Source: Streptomyces liliifuscus
Lineage (GTDB): Bacteria; Actinomycetota; Actinomycetes; Streptomycetales; Streptomycetaceae
Reading direction: 5' to 3'
DNA length: 64,000 bases
NCBI RefSeq assembly: GCF_016598615.1
Contig: NZ_CP066831.1
Coordinates: 62,001-126,000, forward strand
Shown: piece after piece, positions 1-7,985 of the stretch
Layout: every line of letters begins with the position of its first letter
Position numbering within the stretch: the stretch's first letter is position 1
Notes under the pieces: generated by a model
Seen by the model: the letters and a program-made list of their open reading frames with translations, nothing else
Database searches by the model: none
What the model was told of the DNA's origin: nothing
Translations under genes and position numbers: made by a program

Positions 1-1220
1 CCGACAACGGCGACGAGCGGGGTGGCCGTGCGGGCGGCGGCCAGCGCGGCCGAAAGGTCGACGGCCGTGGGTTCCAGCAGCCCATAGACGGCGGTGATGT
101 CGATGCCGGGATCCTCCGAGACCCGCTCCACGACCTGCGTGAGCGCGGGCGAGGGACGGCCGGTGTCGACGGGATTGTTGAGGTAGGTGAGGGCGGGGAG
201 CAGCTCGCGCAGTTCCTTCACCGTCCGTTCGACCAGTGGCGGAACCTGGATGCCGTGGGAGCGCAGGTCGTCGGTGAGCAGCAGTCCGGGTCCGGCCTGT
301 GCGGTGACCAGGCCGATGCCTGGGCGTGGGTTGGCCGGGAGCCGTACACGGCTGAGGGCTGTGACGGCGTCGACGAGGTCGCGTTCGTCGTCCACGAGGA
401 CGGCTCCAGCCTGGCGCAGGGCCGTGCGTGTCACGCGCCAGGAGGTGGCCAGGGCGCCGGTGTGGGAGCGGGCGAAGTCGCCGATGTCGCTGCGGCCCAC
501 GACCAGGGCCACGACGGGGACATGACCGGTCAGGCGGCGTACGGCCTCGGTGAGGCGGCGGCCTTCCGCGGCGGTCTCCACGTGCAGGGCGACGGCCCGA
601 ACGGCGTCGTCCTCGGCAAGGTGGCCCAGGACGTCGGCCTGGGTGACGTCCAGGCTGTTGCCCAGCCCGACCCCGAGGCGCAGGCCGACGCCTGCCTCGG
701 CCAGAGCGAAGGCCAGGGCGTGGTTCACGCCGCCGCTGGCGGCCACGACCGCCACCGGGCCCGGTTCCAGGTCGGCCACGCCCGGGACGAAGCTGGCCGT
801 CAGCCGTCGGTGGGGGGCGAGGAAGCCTGAGGTGTTGGGCCCGAGGACACGGATGCCGGTGTCCCGCACCACCTCGGCCAACGCCTGTTGCTGCAGCGCA
901 CCGTCGCCGCCGGCTTCCGCGAAACCGCCGGCGCACACCAGGGCGGCGCGAGCGCCGGCGGCCGCCGCGGCTCGGACGGCCCCGGCGGTGGCGGCGGCCG
1001 GGATGCAGGACACCACCAGGTCCGGTGCGGTGCCATGGGCCTCGGCGGCCTCGGCGACGGTCGGAAAGAAGCCCTGGCCGGGATCCGGTCGGCCGGCGTT
1101 GACCTTCATCACCGGTCCGGGGAACGAAGCGAGGGAGTCGGTCATCGCCGAGCCGAGTTTGCCGGGCGTGGCCGACGCACCGAGCACGGCGATGGCACGG
1201 GGCGCGAACAGTGCATCCAT
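1..1220 (-). CDS. Acyl-CoA synthetase, NDP-forming (partial, C-terminus beyond window)
   Basis: Start ATG at 1220, 5 bases after the stop of the upstream monooxygenase gene; the frame stays open to the window edge (about 406 residues seen). The N-terminus MDALFAPRAIAVLGAS is the Rossmann CoA-binding domain of ADP-forming acetyl-CoA synthetase / succinyl-CoA-ligase relatives. It is followed by a flavodoxin-like ligase domain (VLGPNTSGF near 120, VAVVAASGG near 150) and the typical NNPVDTG motif near 365. The ATP-grasp part is absent from what is visible. These enzymes join a carboxylic acid to CoA with ATP. As the last gene of a gentisate operon headed toward a salicylyl-CoA-type hydroxylase, it may activate an aromatic acid such as salicylate, where known sdg loci use AMP-forming enzymes; that substrate is inference. 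Confidence 0.8.
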   Translation of the reverse strand, partial: MDALFAPRAIAVLGASATPGKLGSAMTDSLASFPGPVMKVNAGRPDPGQGFFPTVAEAAEAHGTAPDLVVSCIPAAATAGAVRAAAAAGARAALVCAGGFAEAGGDGALQQQALAEVVRDTGIRVLGPNTSGFLAPHRRLTASFVPGVADLEPGPVAVVAASGGVNHALAFALAEAGVGLRLGVGLGNSLDVTQADVLGHLAEDDAVRAVALHVETAAEGRRLTEAVRRLTGHVPVVALVVGRSDIGDFARSHTGALATSWRVTRTALRQAGAVLVDDERDLVDAVTALSRVRLPANPRPGIGLVTAQAGPGLLLTDDLRSHGIQVPPLVERTVKELRELLPALTYLNNPVDTGRPSPALTQVVERVSEDPGIDITAVYGLLEPTAVDLSAALAAARTATPLVAVV

Positions 1221-1225
1221 GGCGG

Positions 1226-2779
1226 TCACTTGGTGCCTCCGACGAGGTCGGCCCGGCCGGACAGCAGGAGCGAGGTCGCGCTGTCGTCGTCGTACGCCCC
1301 GATGACCGCGGCGGGCAGGCCGTGCGCGAGCCGGGCCTCCTCCGCGATGAGCACACGGGTCAGCGTCGTACCGCCGCGTATGGCGACGAGCGGGGCGCCG
1401 GCCTCTGCCGTCTCGCGCACCTGGTCGAGGGCGAGTGGCAACCCCTCTTCGGTGTCCGGGGCGTCGATCCACACGCCCGCGCACGACGACTGACCGCTGA
1501 AGGGGACCATCGGGATGTCAGTGCCGTCGGTCCCGGTCAGAAGGTCGTCCCCGACTGTCACCCAACGCGACGGAAGCCGGAACGGCCCCCCTCGGAAGGG
1601 TGACTCCAGGGGCACTGCCTCGTGGTGATGTCGCCACCATCCATCGACGCGGTCCACGTACACCGCGTCGCGCACGGCTAGTTTGCCTCGCGGGATGCTG
1701 CGGGTGAGGAAATGGAAGGCGAACTGCGTCGGATCGTCGAACGAGCGGACGTAGCGGCCGAAATGCTCCCACCACGAGAGGCTGGGCCGCGCCGAGTTCT
1801 GGATCCTCTCGACCTTGGGGCGGCGGCGCGTCTCGTAGATCTCGAGTGCCTCCGGCACGCTGTGCGGCGCCTCCCCAAGGGCCTCGGCCAGCGCGACCGC
1901 GTCCTCCATGGCCATCTTGGTGCCGGACCCGACGGAGAAGTGCGCGGTGTGCGCCGCATCGCCGAGGAGCACCCACTTTCCCCGTCGCCATGAACGGGCC
2001 CTGCGTGTGGCGAAGTTGGCCCAGCGGGAGTTGTTGCCGACCAGTGGGTGCCCGTCGATCTGCTCGCGGAACAGGACTTCCAGGTAGCTCTTGGTCTTCT
2101 CGTCGCTCGTGCCCGGCGGGGTCGAGGGATCGAAGGCGTCGAGTCCCGCCCTGGCCCAGGAGTCGGCGTCGGTCTCGACGATGAAGGTGCTCAGCGAGTC
2201 GCTGATCGGATAGGCGTGGGCGGCGAAGACACCATGGGGGCCGTCCTGGTGGACGAAGGTGAGCCCGTCGAACATGTACGGGGTGCCGAACCAGATGAAC
2301 TTCGCGGTGGCCACCTCGGCGGTCGGCCCGAAGTCGTCGGCGAACAGGGTGCGGAAGCGGCTGTTGGCGCCGTCGCACACGACGACCAGATCGAAGTCTT
2401 CCAGTTCGGCGGGGTCACGGACCTCGTGCTGGAAGCGCGTCGACACGCCCCCGGCACGAGCCCTCTCCTGCAACAGACCAAGCAGCGTCCTGCGGGCCAC
2501 CGCCGCCATGCCCATGCCTCCGACCCGCTCCCGCGCGCCGTGCACTCGGATCTCGATGTCGTCCCAGTGCCTGCCGTGCTTGTCCAACGCCTCGCTGAGG
2601 ACGGGGTCGGCGTTGTCGATGGCATCGAGTGTGGCGTCGGAGAAGACCACTCCGAAGCCGAACGTGTCGTCGGGACGGTTGCGTTCGAAGACCACGACCT
2701 CGGCGCCGGGCAGGCTCCGCCTGAGCAGTGTGGCGAAGAACAGTCCTCCAGGACCTGCGCCGATGCAGGCAACTTTCAT
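1226..2779 (-). CDS. FAD monooxygenase, salicylyl-CoA 5-hydroxylase-like
   Basis: 517 aa from ATG 2779 (MKVACIGAGPGGLF). The open frame extends upstream, but the N-terminal GAGPGG flavin motif fixes this start. The second FAD motif GDAAHTAHFSVGSG lies near 270. The motif GFGVVFSDATLDAI is typical of the salicylyl-CoA/anthraniloyl-CoA hydroxylase group, so the expected reaction is 5-hydroxylation of an aryl-CoA toward gentisyl-CoA. Many relatives are longer and carry an OYE-like flavin barrel. Here the C-terminal ~100 residues look like a condensed remnant of it, ending IGAYDDDSATSLLLSGRADL, which resembles the last barrel segment. Co-transcribed with gentisate ring-cleavage genes, 16 bases after the isomerase gene. 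The family call is good; the substrate is inferred. Confidence 0.8.
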   Translation of the reverse strand: MKVACIGAGPGGLFFATLLRRSLPGAEVVVFERNRPDDTFGFGVVFSDATLDAIDNADPVLSEALDKHGRHWDDIEIRVHGARERVGGMGMAAVARRTLLGLLQERARAGGVSTRFQHEVRDPAELEDFDLVVVCDGANSRFRTLFADDFGPTAEVATAKFIWFGTPYMFDGLTFVHQDGPHGVFAAHAYPISDSLSTFIVETDADSWARAGLDAFDPSTPPGTSDEKTKSYLEVLFREQIDGHPLVGNNSRWANFATRRARSWRRGKWVLLGDAAHTAHFSVGSGTKMAMEDAVALAEALGEAPHSVPEALEIYETRRRPKVERIQNSARPSLSWWEHFGRYVRSFDDPTQFAFHFLTRSIPRGKLAVRDAVYVDRVDGWWRHHHEAVPLESPFRGGPFRLPSRWVTVGDDLLTGTDGTDIPMVPFSGQSSCAGVWIDAPDTEEGLPLALDQVRETAEAGAPLVAIRGGTTLTRVLIAEEARLAHGLPAAVIGAYDDDSATSLLLSGRADLVGGTK

Positions 2780-2795
2780 CGTCTTTCCTTCGCTG

Positions 2796-3518
2796 TCACA
2801 ACCACGCGGGCAGCTTCGGCAGGGATCCCCCGCCGGCGGGATGGAGGGGACCGGGCACGGGGCGCCCGGTCGTGTAGGCGGCCAGGCTGGGAAGGTCACC
2901 GCTCACCACGACCGGCTCCCCGTCGCCGGGCACGCCCAGGAGCCAGCTGCGGGCGCCGTCCTCGGTCCGCAGCTCGACGGGGGGACAGTCCGGGTGGGTC
3001 AGGAAGCCAGTGGCCACATCGTCGACAAGCGCCGCACATACTTCGTGCGGGATGTCGTCGAAGGTGGTGATGTCCAGGTCGACGGTGTGGACCCAGACTT
3101 CCCGCACCCGCATCCACGGCACCATCGTGGCCGGCACTTCGCGTCCCCGTGCCGTCCGCACGGTCGCACCCCAGCACTGGTCCGGCAGGCCGACGAGTTC
3201 CTCGGTCAGTCGTCCGTCGGCCGCGAGGAGGTCGGCGCGCAGGGCGCCGGCCGGTTGGCGGGCGCCGTCCTCGATCTCGTTCGTACGCTGGTCGGGACTT
3301 GCGTACATGGGCGTCTCGACACCCGTACGCGCCCAGGTCAGCAGGTTGACGAGCGCGTCGGCGTTGCGGGCGACGTGGGCGACGACGTGGGCCCGGCTCC
3401 AGCCAGGCAGGTACGACGGCGTTGTGATGCCCGAGTCGGTCAGCCAGTGCACGGCGGCTTCGAAGGCCGCCGTGCCTTTGGCGACCCACTCCAGCATCGG
3501 GTCCGGGCGTACACTCAC
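2796..3518 (-). CDS. Maleylpyruvate isomerase, mycothiol-dependent (MDMPI)
   Basis: 240 aa from GTG 3518, which overlaps the TGA of the upstream hydrolase by 4 bases (GTGA) and has GGGAGA 5 bases upstream; a start 30 bases earlier is open but less likely. The N-terminal four-helix DinB/MDMPI domain shows LPGWSRAHVVAHVARNADAL (near 35-55) and REVWVHTVDLD (near 135-145). These supply the His, Glu and His that bind zinc in actinobacterial maleylpyruvate isomerases. It converts maleylpyruvate, made by gentisate dioxygenase, to fumarylpyruvate using mycothiol as cofactor thiol. The overlap implies translational coupling with the hydrolase that uses its product. Confidence 0.9.
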   Translation of the reverse strand: MSVRPDPMLEWVAKGTAAFEAAVHWLTDSGITTPSYLPGWSRAHVVAHVARNADALVNLLTWARTGVETPMYASPDQRTNEIEDGARQPAGALRADLLAADGRLTEELVGLPDQCWGATVRTARGREVPATMVPWMRVREVWVHTVDLDITTFDDIPHEVCAALVDDVATGFLTHPDCPPVELRTEDGARSWLLGVPGDGEPVVVSGDLPSLAAYTTGRPVPGPLHPAGGGSLPKLPAWL

Positions 3519-4345
3519 CGCGTCTCCCGGCGGCAGATGTTGCGGCACTCGCCGATCCCCTCGATCCGGGTGACGAGGCGCGTACCGTCCTGCAGATAGC
3601 GGGCGGGCTTGCGGGCATGGCCGACGCCGCCCGGAGTGCCGGTGGCGATCACGTCGCCGGGCACCAGCGTGATGATCCCGGACAGGTACGCGACCAGCGT
3701 CGCGGGGTCGAAGACGAGGTCGCCGGTGTCGGCCTTCTGGACCGTGTCGCCGTCGACCTCACAGGTGAGGCTCAGGCCCTGGGCGGCGTGCGCGGGGTCG
3801 TCGGCGGTCACCAGCCATGGCCCGATGGGGGTGGTGGCCTCGAAGGTCTTGCCCTGGTCCCACTGGGTGGTGCGGTACTGCCAGTCGCGGGCGGTGACGT
3901 CGTTGAGCACGGTGTACCCGGCGATCGCGGCCCGTGCTTGCTCCGTGTCGGCGTGCCGGACCTCGGCCCCGATGACGACGGCGAGTTCGGCTTCCCAGTC
4001 CATCTGCGTGGACGCGGCGGGCAGGGTGACGTCGTCGTACGCGCCGACCAGCGCCCGCGCGTACTTGGAGAACAGCGTGGGGTGCGAGGGGAGTTCGCGG
4101 CCCATCTCCAGAATGTGGGTGCGGTAGTTGAGGCCGACGCACACGACCTTCTCCGGCGCGACGACCACCGGCGCGTAGTCCAGGGCACCTTCGTACGTTT
4201 CGCCGTCGGCGTCCGCGGCACGCGCGGTCCAGTCGCCGTGGCGCAGGAAGGCCACCAGATCGCTCTCGCCCAGGTCCACTGCCTTGTTCTCGTCGACGCG
4301 GACAGCGCGAGTCGTGCCGTTGACCCGGATGGTGGCGAGCTTCAC
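3515..4345 (-). CDS. Fumarylpyruvate hydrolase (FAH family)
   Basis: 276 aa, GTG start at 4345 overlapping the stop of the dioxygenase gene by 4 bases. The fumarylacetoacetate-hydrolase fold is shown by VVCVGLNYRTHILEMG (near 88), METAL-site acids in MDWEAELAVVIG (near 135), NDVTARDWQ and the C-terminal GDVIATGTPGGVG. It hydrolyses fumarylpyruvate to fumarate and pyruvate, the last step of the gentisate pathway. It lies between the dioxygenase and isomerase genes with GTGA overlaps on both sides, so the three enzymes are made from one coupled message. A second FAH-fold paralogue lies at 33523-34362. Confidence 0.92.
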   Translation of the reverse strand: MKLATIRVNGTTRAVRVDENKAVDLGESDLVAFLRHGDWTARAADADGETYEGALDYAPVVVAPEKVVCVGLNYRTHILEMGRELPSHPTLFSKYARALVGAYDDVTLPAASTQMDWEAELAVVIGAEVRHADTEQARAAIAGYTVLNDVTARDWQYRTTQWDQGKTFEATTPIGPWLVTADDPAHAAQGLSLTCEVDGDTVQKADTGDLVFDPATLVAYLSGIITLVPGDVIATGTPGGVGHARKPARYLQDGTRLVTRIEGIGECRNICRRETR

Positions 4346-5418
4346 TTCTGTTCTCCTCGGCCGGTACGGGCGAGACCCAGGGCCTCGTAGACGGGCTCGT
4401 CACTGAAACGGAACAGGTCGACCTGGGTGCGGGCGGACAGAGAGACCTCACACCAGGACGGGACGACGAACAGATCGCCCTTGGCGATCTCGAAGACGTT
4501 GTCACCGACATGGGCGACCGCCTCGCCCTCGAACACCTGCCAGACCGCGGAGCCGACCGTGCGCACCGGGACGGTCTGCGTACCGGCCCGCAGTCGGCGC
4601 ATCTCGGTGCGCATCGTGACCAGGGCGTCCTTGCCGGTGGTGGGGTTGGAGAAGCGCACTCCGGCATGGCCGGGCTCCAGCACACCAGGTACGCCTTCGT
4701 CCTCCAGCTCCAACTGGGCGGTCAGGGCGGCGTCGGTGTGTTCCCAGCGGTAGGCGCCCAGCGGGGAGTTGGGCTGGTCGGGCTGCCCGATCGGGCGCAG
4801 TCCGGGGTGGCCCCACAGTCGCTCGCCGCGCGAGCGCTCGGGGGTCTCGCGGGTGGAGAGTTCGTCAGGGCCGAACTCGAAGAAGCCGGCGTCCAGTTGG
4901 GAGACGAGCGGGATGTCGAGGCCGTCGAGCCAGGCCATCGGCTTGTCGGTGACGTTCTGGTGCTCGTGGAAGGCCCAGCTCGGTGTGAGCAGCAGGTCAC
5001 CCCGCCGCATCGCCACCGCGTCCCCGTCGACGTTGGTCCACACACCCTCGCCTTCGACGACGAACCGGAAGGCTCCCTGGCTGTGCCGGTGCGAGGGGGC
5101 GACCTCGCGCGGGCCCAGGTACTGGATCGCGGTCCACAGGGTCGCAGTGGCGTAAGGACGGCCCGGCAGGCCGGGGTTGGACAGGGCCATGGCGCGGCGC
5201 TCGCCGCCACGTCCCACCGGTACGAGCTCTCCGGAGCGCTGTGCGATGGGCAGCAGCTCCGCCCACCGCCACAGGTGCGGGACCGCGGCGGGCTTCGGCG
5301 ACATCGGCATGAGGTCGTCCACCTGGGTCCACAGCGGGATCAGGCCCGCGTCCTTGAAGTCCGCGTACAGCTCGTCGAGCAGCTTGTGCTCGGTCTGTTC
5401 GCTGGTGGTGTCGGTCAC
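4342..5418 (-). CDS. Gentisate 1,2-dioxygenase
   Basis: 358 aa, bicupin. The start is taken as the GTG at 5418 because a perfect GGAGG sits 5 bases upstream; an earlier in-frame GTG at 5430 overlaps that ribosome site. The first cupin shows APSHRHSQGAFRFVVEGEG (near 105-125), whose two His and Glu-side positions are the iron ligands of gentisate dioxygenases, followed by RRGDLLLTPSWAFHEH with a third His. The second, degenerate cupin (GEAVAHVGDNVFEIAKGD) is near 310. It opens gentisate to maleylpyruvate. First gene of the minus-strand operon, divergent from the IclR regulator. Confidence 0.93.
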   Translation of the reverse strand: MTDTTSEQTEHKLLDELYADFKDAGLIPLWTQVDDLMPMSPKPAAVPHLWRWAELLPIAQRSGELVPVGRGGERRAMALSNPGLPGRPYATATLWTAIQYLGPREVAPSHRHSQGAFRFVVEGEGVWTNVDGDAVAMRRGDLLLTPSWAFHEHQNVTDKPMAWLDGLDIPLVSQLDAGFFEFGPDELSTRETPERSRGERLWGHPGLRPIGQPDQPNSPLGAYRWEHTDAALTAQLELEDEGVPGVLEPGHAGVRFSNPTTGKDALVTMRTEMRRLRAGTQTVPVRTVGSAVWQVFEGEAVAHVGDNVFEIAKGDLFVVPSWCEVSLSARTQVDLFRFSDEPVYEALGLARTGRGEQK

Positions 5419-5511
5419 GGAAACCTCCACGTCGTGTGTACGGCGCCTCGGGAAGAAGCGCCCAACTCTTGGCGCTGATTCAAGAGGCTACGCCGGCTTT
5501 TCCCCTCACCG

Positions 5512-5533
5512 GAATCCTGTTCGTATAGGATTC
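5512..5533. promoter_or_regulatory. Probable IclR operator between gentisate operon and its regulator
   Basis: Perfect inverted repeat GAATCCT-8 bases-AGGATTC, placed 5 bases before the GTG of the IclR gene and about 95 bases upstream of the dioxygenase start. The position suggests autorepression by the IclR protein together with control of the divergent operon. Confidence 0.7.
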
Positions 5534-5537
5534 TGCT

Positions 5538-6311
5538 GTGGAGAATTCAGCGGACCGCTCGACCAGCCCCTCGTATCCGGTGAGTGCCGCCGGCAACGCC
5601 CTGCGCGTCGTCCGGCTGCTGCACGAGCTCGACGAGCTTCGGGTGATGGACGTCGCGGACCGGCTGGGCGTCGCGCGTTCGACCGCTCACCGGATCCTCG
5701 CGATGCTCGTCTTCGAGGGATTCGCGGCGCAGGACCGCCACAAGGTGTACCGGCCCGGGCCGGCCCTGCAGGCGATCAGGGGAAGCCATGCAGCCCCTCC
5801 CCCGGACCTGATCACCATCGCGCAACCCCACCTGCGACGGCTGGCGGACACCGTGGGTGAGACAACCCACCTGATGGTGCTCGAAGGCAACGGAGCCCGC
5901 TTCCTGGACGGCGTGGAGGGACCCCAGGCGCTGCGCGTCAGCTACCGCACCGGCACGCTGCTGCCCGCGCACGTGGCCTCAGGCGGCAAGGCCATGCTCG
6001 CGGCCCTGCCGGCCGACCGGCTCCGGGCCCTTTACCCCAACGGGCTCCCCGGGGACCGGGCCAAAGCCCCCAAGGACTTCGAGAGCCTGATGCACGAGCT
6101 GGTGTCCGTGCGCCGCCACGGCTACGCCCTCAATCTGCAGGAGAGCGAGCGCGGAGTCCTCGCCGTCGGCGCCTGCGTGCGTGACCGCACGGGCAGCGCC
6201 GTGGCCGCCGTGGCCGTGGCGGCTCCGTCCGTCCGCTGCACCCGCGCACGGCTCACGGAACTGTCCCAGCCACTGCTCGCGACCGTGCAGGACATCGGCC
6301 AGGGACTGTGA
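5538..6311 (+). CDS. IclR-family regulator of the gentisate operon
   Basis: 257 aa, GTG start at 5538. The N-terminal winged HTH (residues ~17-75, MDVADRLGVARSTAHRILAM) is followed by the IclR effector domain with HLMVLEGNGARFLDGVEG and the characteristic LLPAHVASGGKAMLAALP. The C-terminal SERGVLAVGACVRD is typical. Divergent from the gentisate genes, with an inverted repeat in the shared promoter, so it most likely senses gentisate or an upstream aromatic acid. A stem-loop follows the gene. IclR proteins act as either activators or repressors; the direction here is not visible. Confidence 0.9.
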   Translation: MENSADRSTSPSYPVSAAGNALRVVRLLHELDELRVMDVADRLGVARSTAHRILAMLVFEGFAAQDRHKVYRPGPALQAIRGSHAAPPPDLITIAQPHLRRLADTVGETTHLMVLEGNGARFLDGVEGPQALRVSYRTGTLLPAHVASGGKAMLAALPADRLRALYPNGLPGDRAKAPKDFESLMHELVSVRRHGYALNLQESERGVLAVGACVRDRTGSAVAAVAVAAPSVRCTRARLTELSQPLLATVQDIGQGL

Positions 6312-6372
6312 ACGGCGGCAGCGTGCGACACCGTCGGCCCATGAATGCCGTATTGGGTGCTGTACGCCGTGC

Positions 6373-6399
6373 CTGCGAGGCGGTTACTCCGCCTCGCAG
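6373..6399. terminator. Bidirectional terminator hairpin
   Basis: Perfect stem of 11 bp (CTGCGAGGCGG / CCGCCTCGCAG) with a 5-base loop, in the 98-base gap between the convergent IclR and aldehyde dehydrogenase genes. Confidence 0.75.
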
Positions 6400-6409
6400 A
6401 CCGGGTTGT

Positions 6410-7906
6410 TCACTTGTCCTGGCCAGTCACCTCAAGGGACGGCGCCCAGCGCGGGATCTCGCCCCTGCCGGAGACCAGGCGGATGTTCTTGCTGTAGCCG
6501 TACTCGCGCAGGGTTTCCGCCGCGGTTTCTCGGCCGAAGCCACTCGCACCGACACCGCCGAACGGCGCGCCCGTGAAATTCCGGTTGTAGTTGTTCACGA
6601 AGACGAACCCGGTGTGCAGAGCGCGGCTGACCCGCAGCGCGCGCTCGGAATCCGGTGTGAACACCGCGGCGACCAGGCCGAAGTCGGTGCCGTTGGCGAT
6701 CCTGACGGCCTCGTCCTCATCGCGGAAGGGGATCATCGAGATGACCGGGCCGAAGATCTCCTCCTTCGCGATGCGCATGTCCGGTCGAACACCGGTGAAC
6801 AGCGTCGGCGCGACGTAGAAGCCGCCTGCCAGCTCCGGGTCGTCGGGGAGCGGCGCCTGCGCCGCGATCGTGGCACCCTCCTTGACGCCGATGTCGATGT
6901 AGTCCAGCACCCGCTTGCGCTGGGCGTCGGACACCATCGGTCCGATGTGCGTGCCGGGGTCGACGCCGTTGCCGACGCGCAGCCGCTTCACCGCGTTGCC
7001 ATAGCGGCGCGCGACGTCGTCGTAGATGTCGGCGTGTACCAGGACGCGGGATGCCGAGGTGCAGGCCTCGCCCTGGTTGAAGAGGCCGCCCTCGATGGCC
7101 CACGGCAGCGCGAGGTCGAGGTCCGCGTCCTCGAAGATGATGAACGGGTCCTTGCCGCCGAGCTCCATCAGGGTCGGCGTCAGGTTGTCGGCCGCGGTCT
7201 TGATGACCGAGACGCCAGTGGTGGGCGACCCGGTGAACGAGATCTTGCCGACGAGCGGGTGGCCGGCGAGCTGCGATCCGATCGACCCGGTGCCAGGAAT
7301 GATGTGCACCACGTCGTCGGGCAGGACGGACTGGATGATCTCCACCATGCGCATGGCCGACAGCGGGGCCTGCTCCGGCGGCTTGATCACCACCGCGTTG
7401 CCCACCGCCAGCGCCGGGGCCAGCTTGCTGGCGGTGTGAATCGGCGGCCAGTTGAACGGCACGATCGCGCCGATAACGCCATAGGGCTCGAGCACCGTGA
7501 TGTCCAGCAGGCTTCCGCCGTCGTTGACCTGGCCGGGCATGGAGTCGCACAGGCTCGCGAAGAACTCGAAGATCCCGATGGCCGCGTTCACGTCCATATT
7601 GCGCGCCTGGGTCAGGGGCTTGCCGTTGTCGCTGCACTCCAGCGCCGCGATCTCGTCGGCGTGCTCGCGCACCGCCAGGGCGATCTTCCGCAGCCAGCTG
7701 CCGCGCTCGCGGGCGGTGCGGGCCTTCCAGGAGAAGTGCGCGTCGTAGGCCGCCTGAACGGCCTGGCCGACTTCCTTGTCGCCGGCGCCCTGCACGACGG
7801 CCAGGGTCGCACCGGTCGCGGGGTTGTCTACGGTGAACTGATCGGCGACGTCCTCGGACGACCACCGGGTGCGGATGGCACCTTCGGGTTGTGACGATAC
7901 TTCCAC
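6410..7906 (-). CDS. Aldehyde dehydrogenase (NAD(P)+)
   Basis: 498 aa from GTG 7906 (VEVSSQPEGAIRTRW), chosen because the conserved fold starts shortly after and a GGAG lies 7-9 bases upstream; the frame is open further upstream. Classical ALDH features: VIGAIVPFNWP near 155, GNAVVIKPPEQAPLS, ISFTGSPTTG near 230, general base LMELGGKDP near 255, catalytic Cys in NQGEACTSASR near 290 and EEIFGPV near 385. It oxidises an aldehyde to the acid; the substrate is not evident. Probably the last gene of a minus-strand run containing an MDR reductase, the Tat amidohydrolase and a second ALDH. Confidence 0.9.
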   Translation of the reverse strand: MEVSSQPEGAIRTRWSSEDVADQFTVDNPATGATLAVVQGAGDKEVGQAVQAAYDAHFSWKARTARERGSWLRKIALAVREHADEIAALECSDNGKPLTQARNMDVNAAIGIFEFFASLCDSMPGQVNDGGSLLDITVLEPYGVIGAIVPFNWPPIHTASKLAPALAVGNAVVIKPPEQAPLSAMRMVEIIQSVLPDDVVHIIPGTGSIGSQLAGHPLVGKISFTGSPTTGVSVIKTAADNLTPTLMELGGKDPFIIFEDADLDLALPWAIEGGLFNQGEACTSASRVLVHADIYDDVARRYGNAVKRLRVGNGVDPGTHIGPMVSDAQRKRVLDYIDIGVKEGATIAAQAPLPDDPELAGGFYVAPTLFTGVRPDMRIAKEEIFGPVISMIPFRDEDEAVRIANGTDFGLVAAVFTPDSERALRVSRALHTGFVFVNNYNRNFTGAPFGGVGASGFGRETAAETLREYGYSKNIRLVSGRGEIPRWAPSLEVTGQDK

Positions 7907-7985
7907 GGTCTTGCTCCGTTCAGGGGCGTCCTTGGGTTGACGACTCGCTCGCAAGGTGCGGCGGCCGCCGGTCGATAACGGCCCC

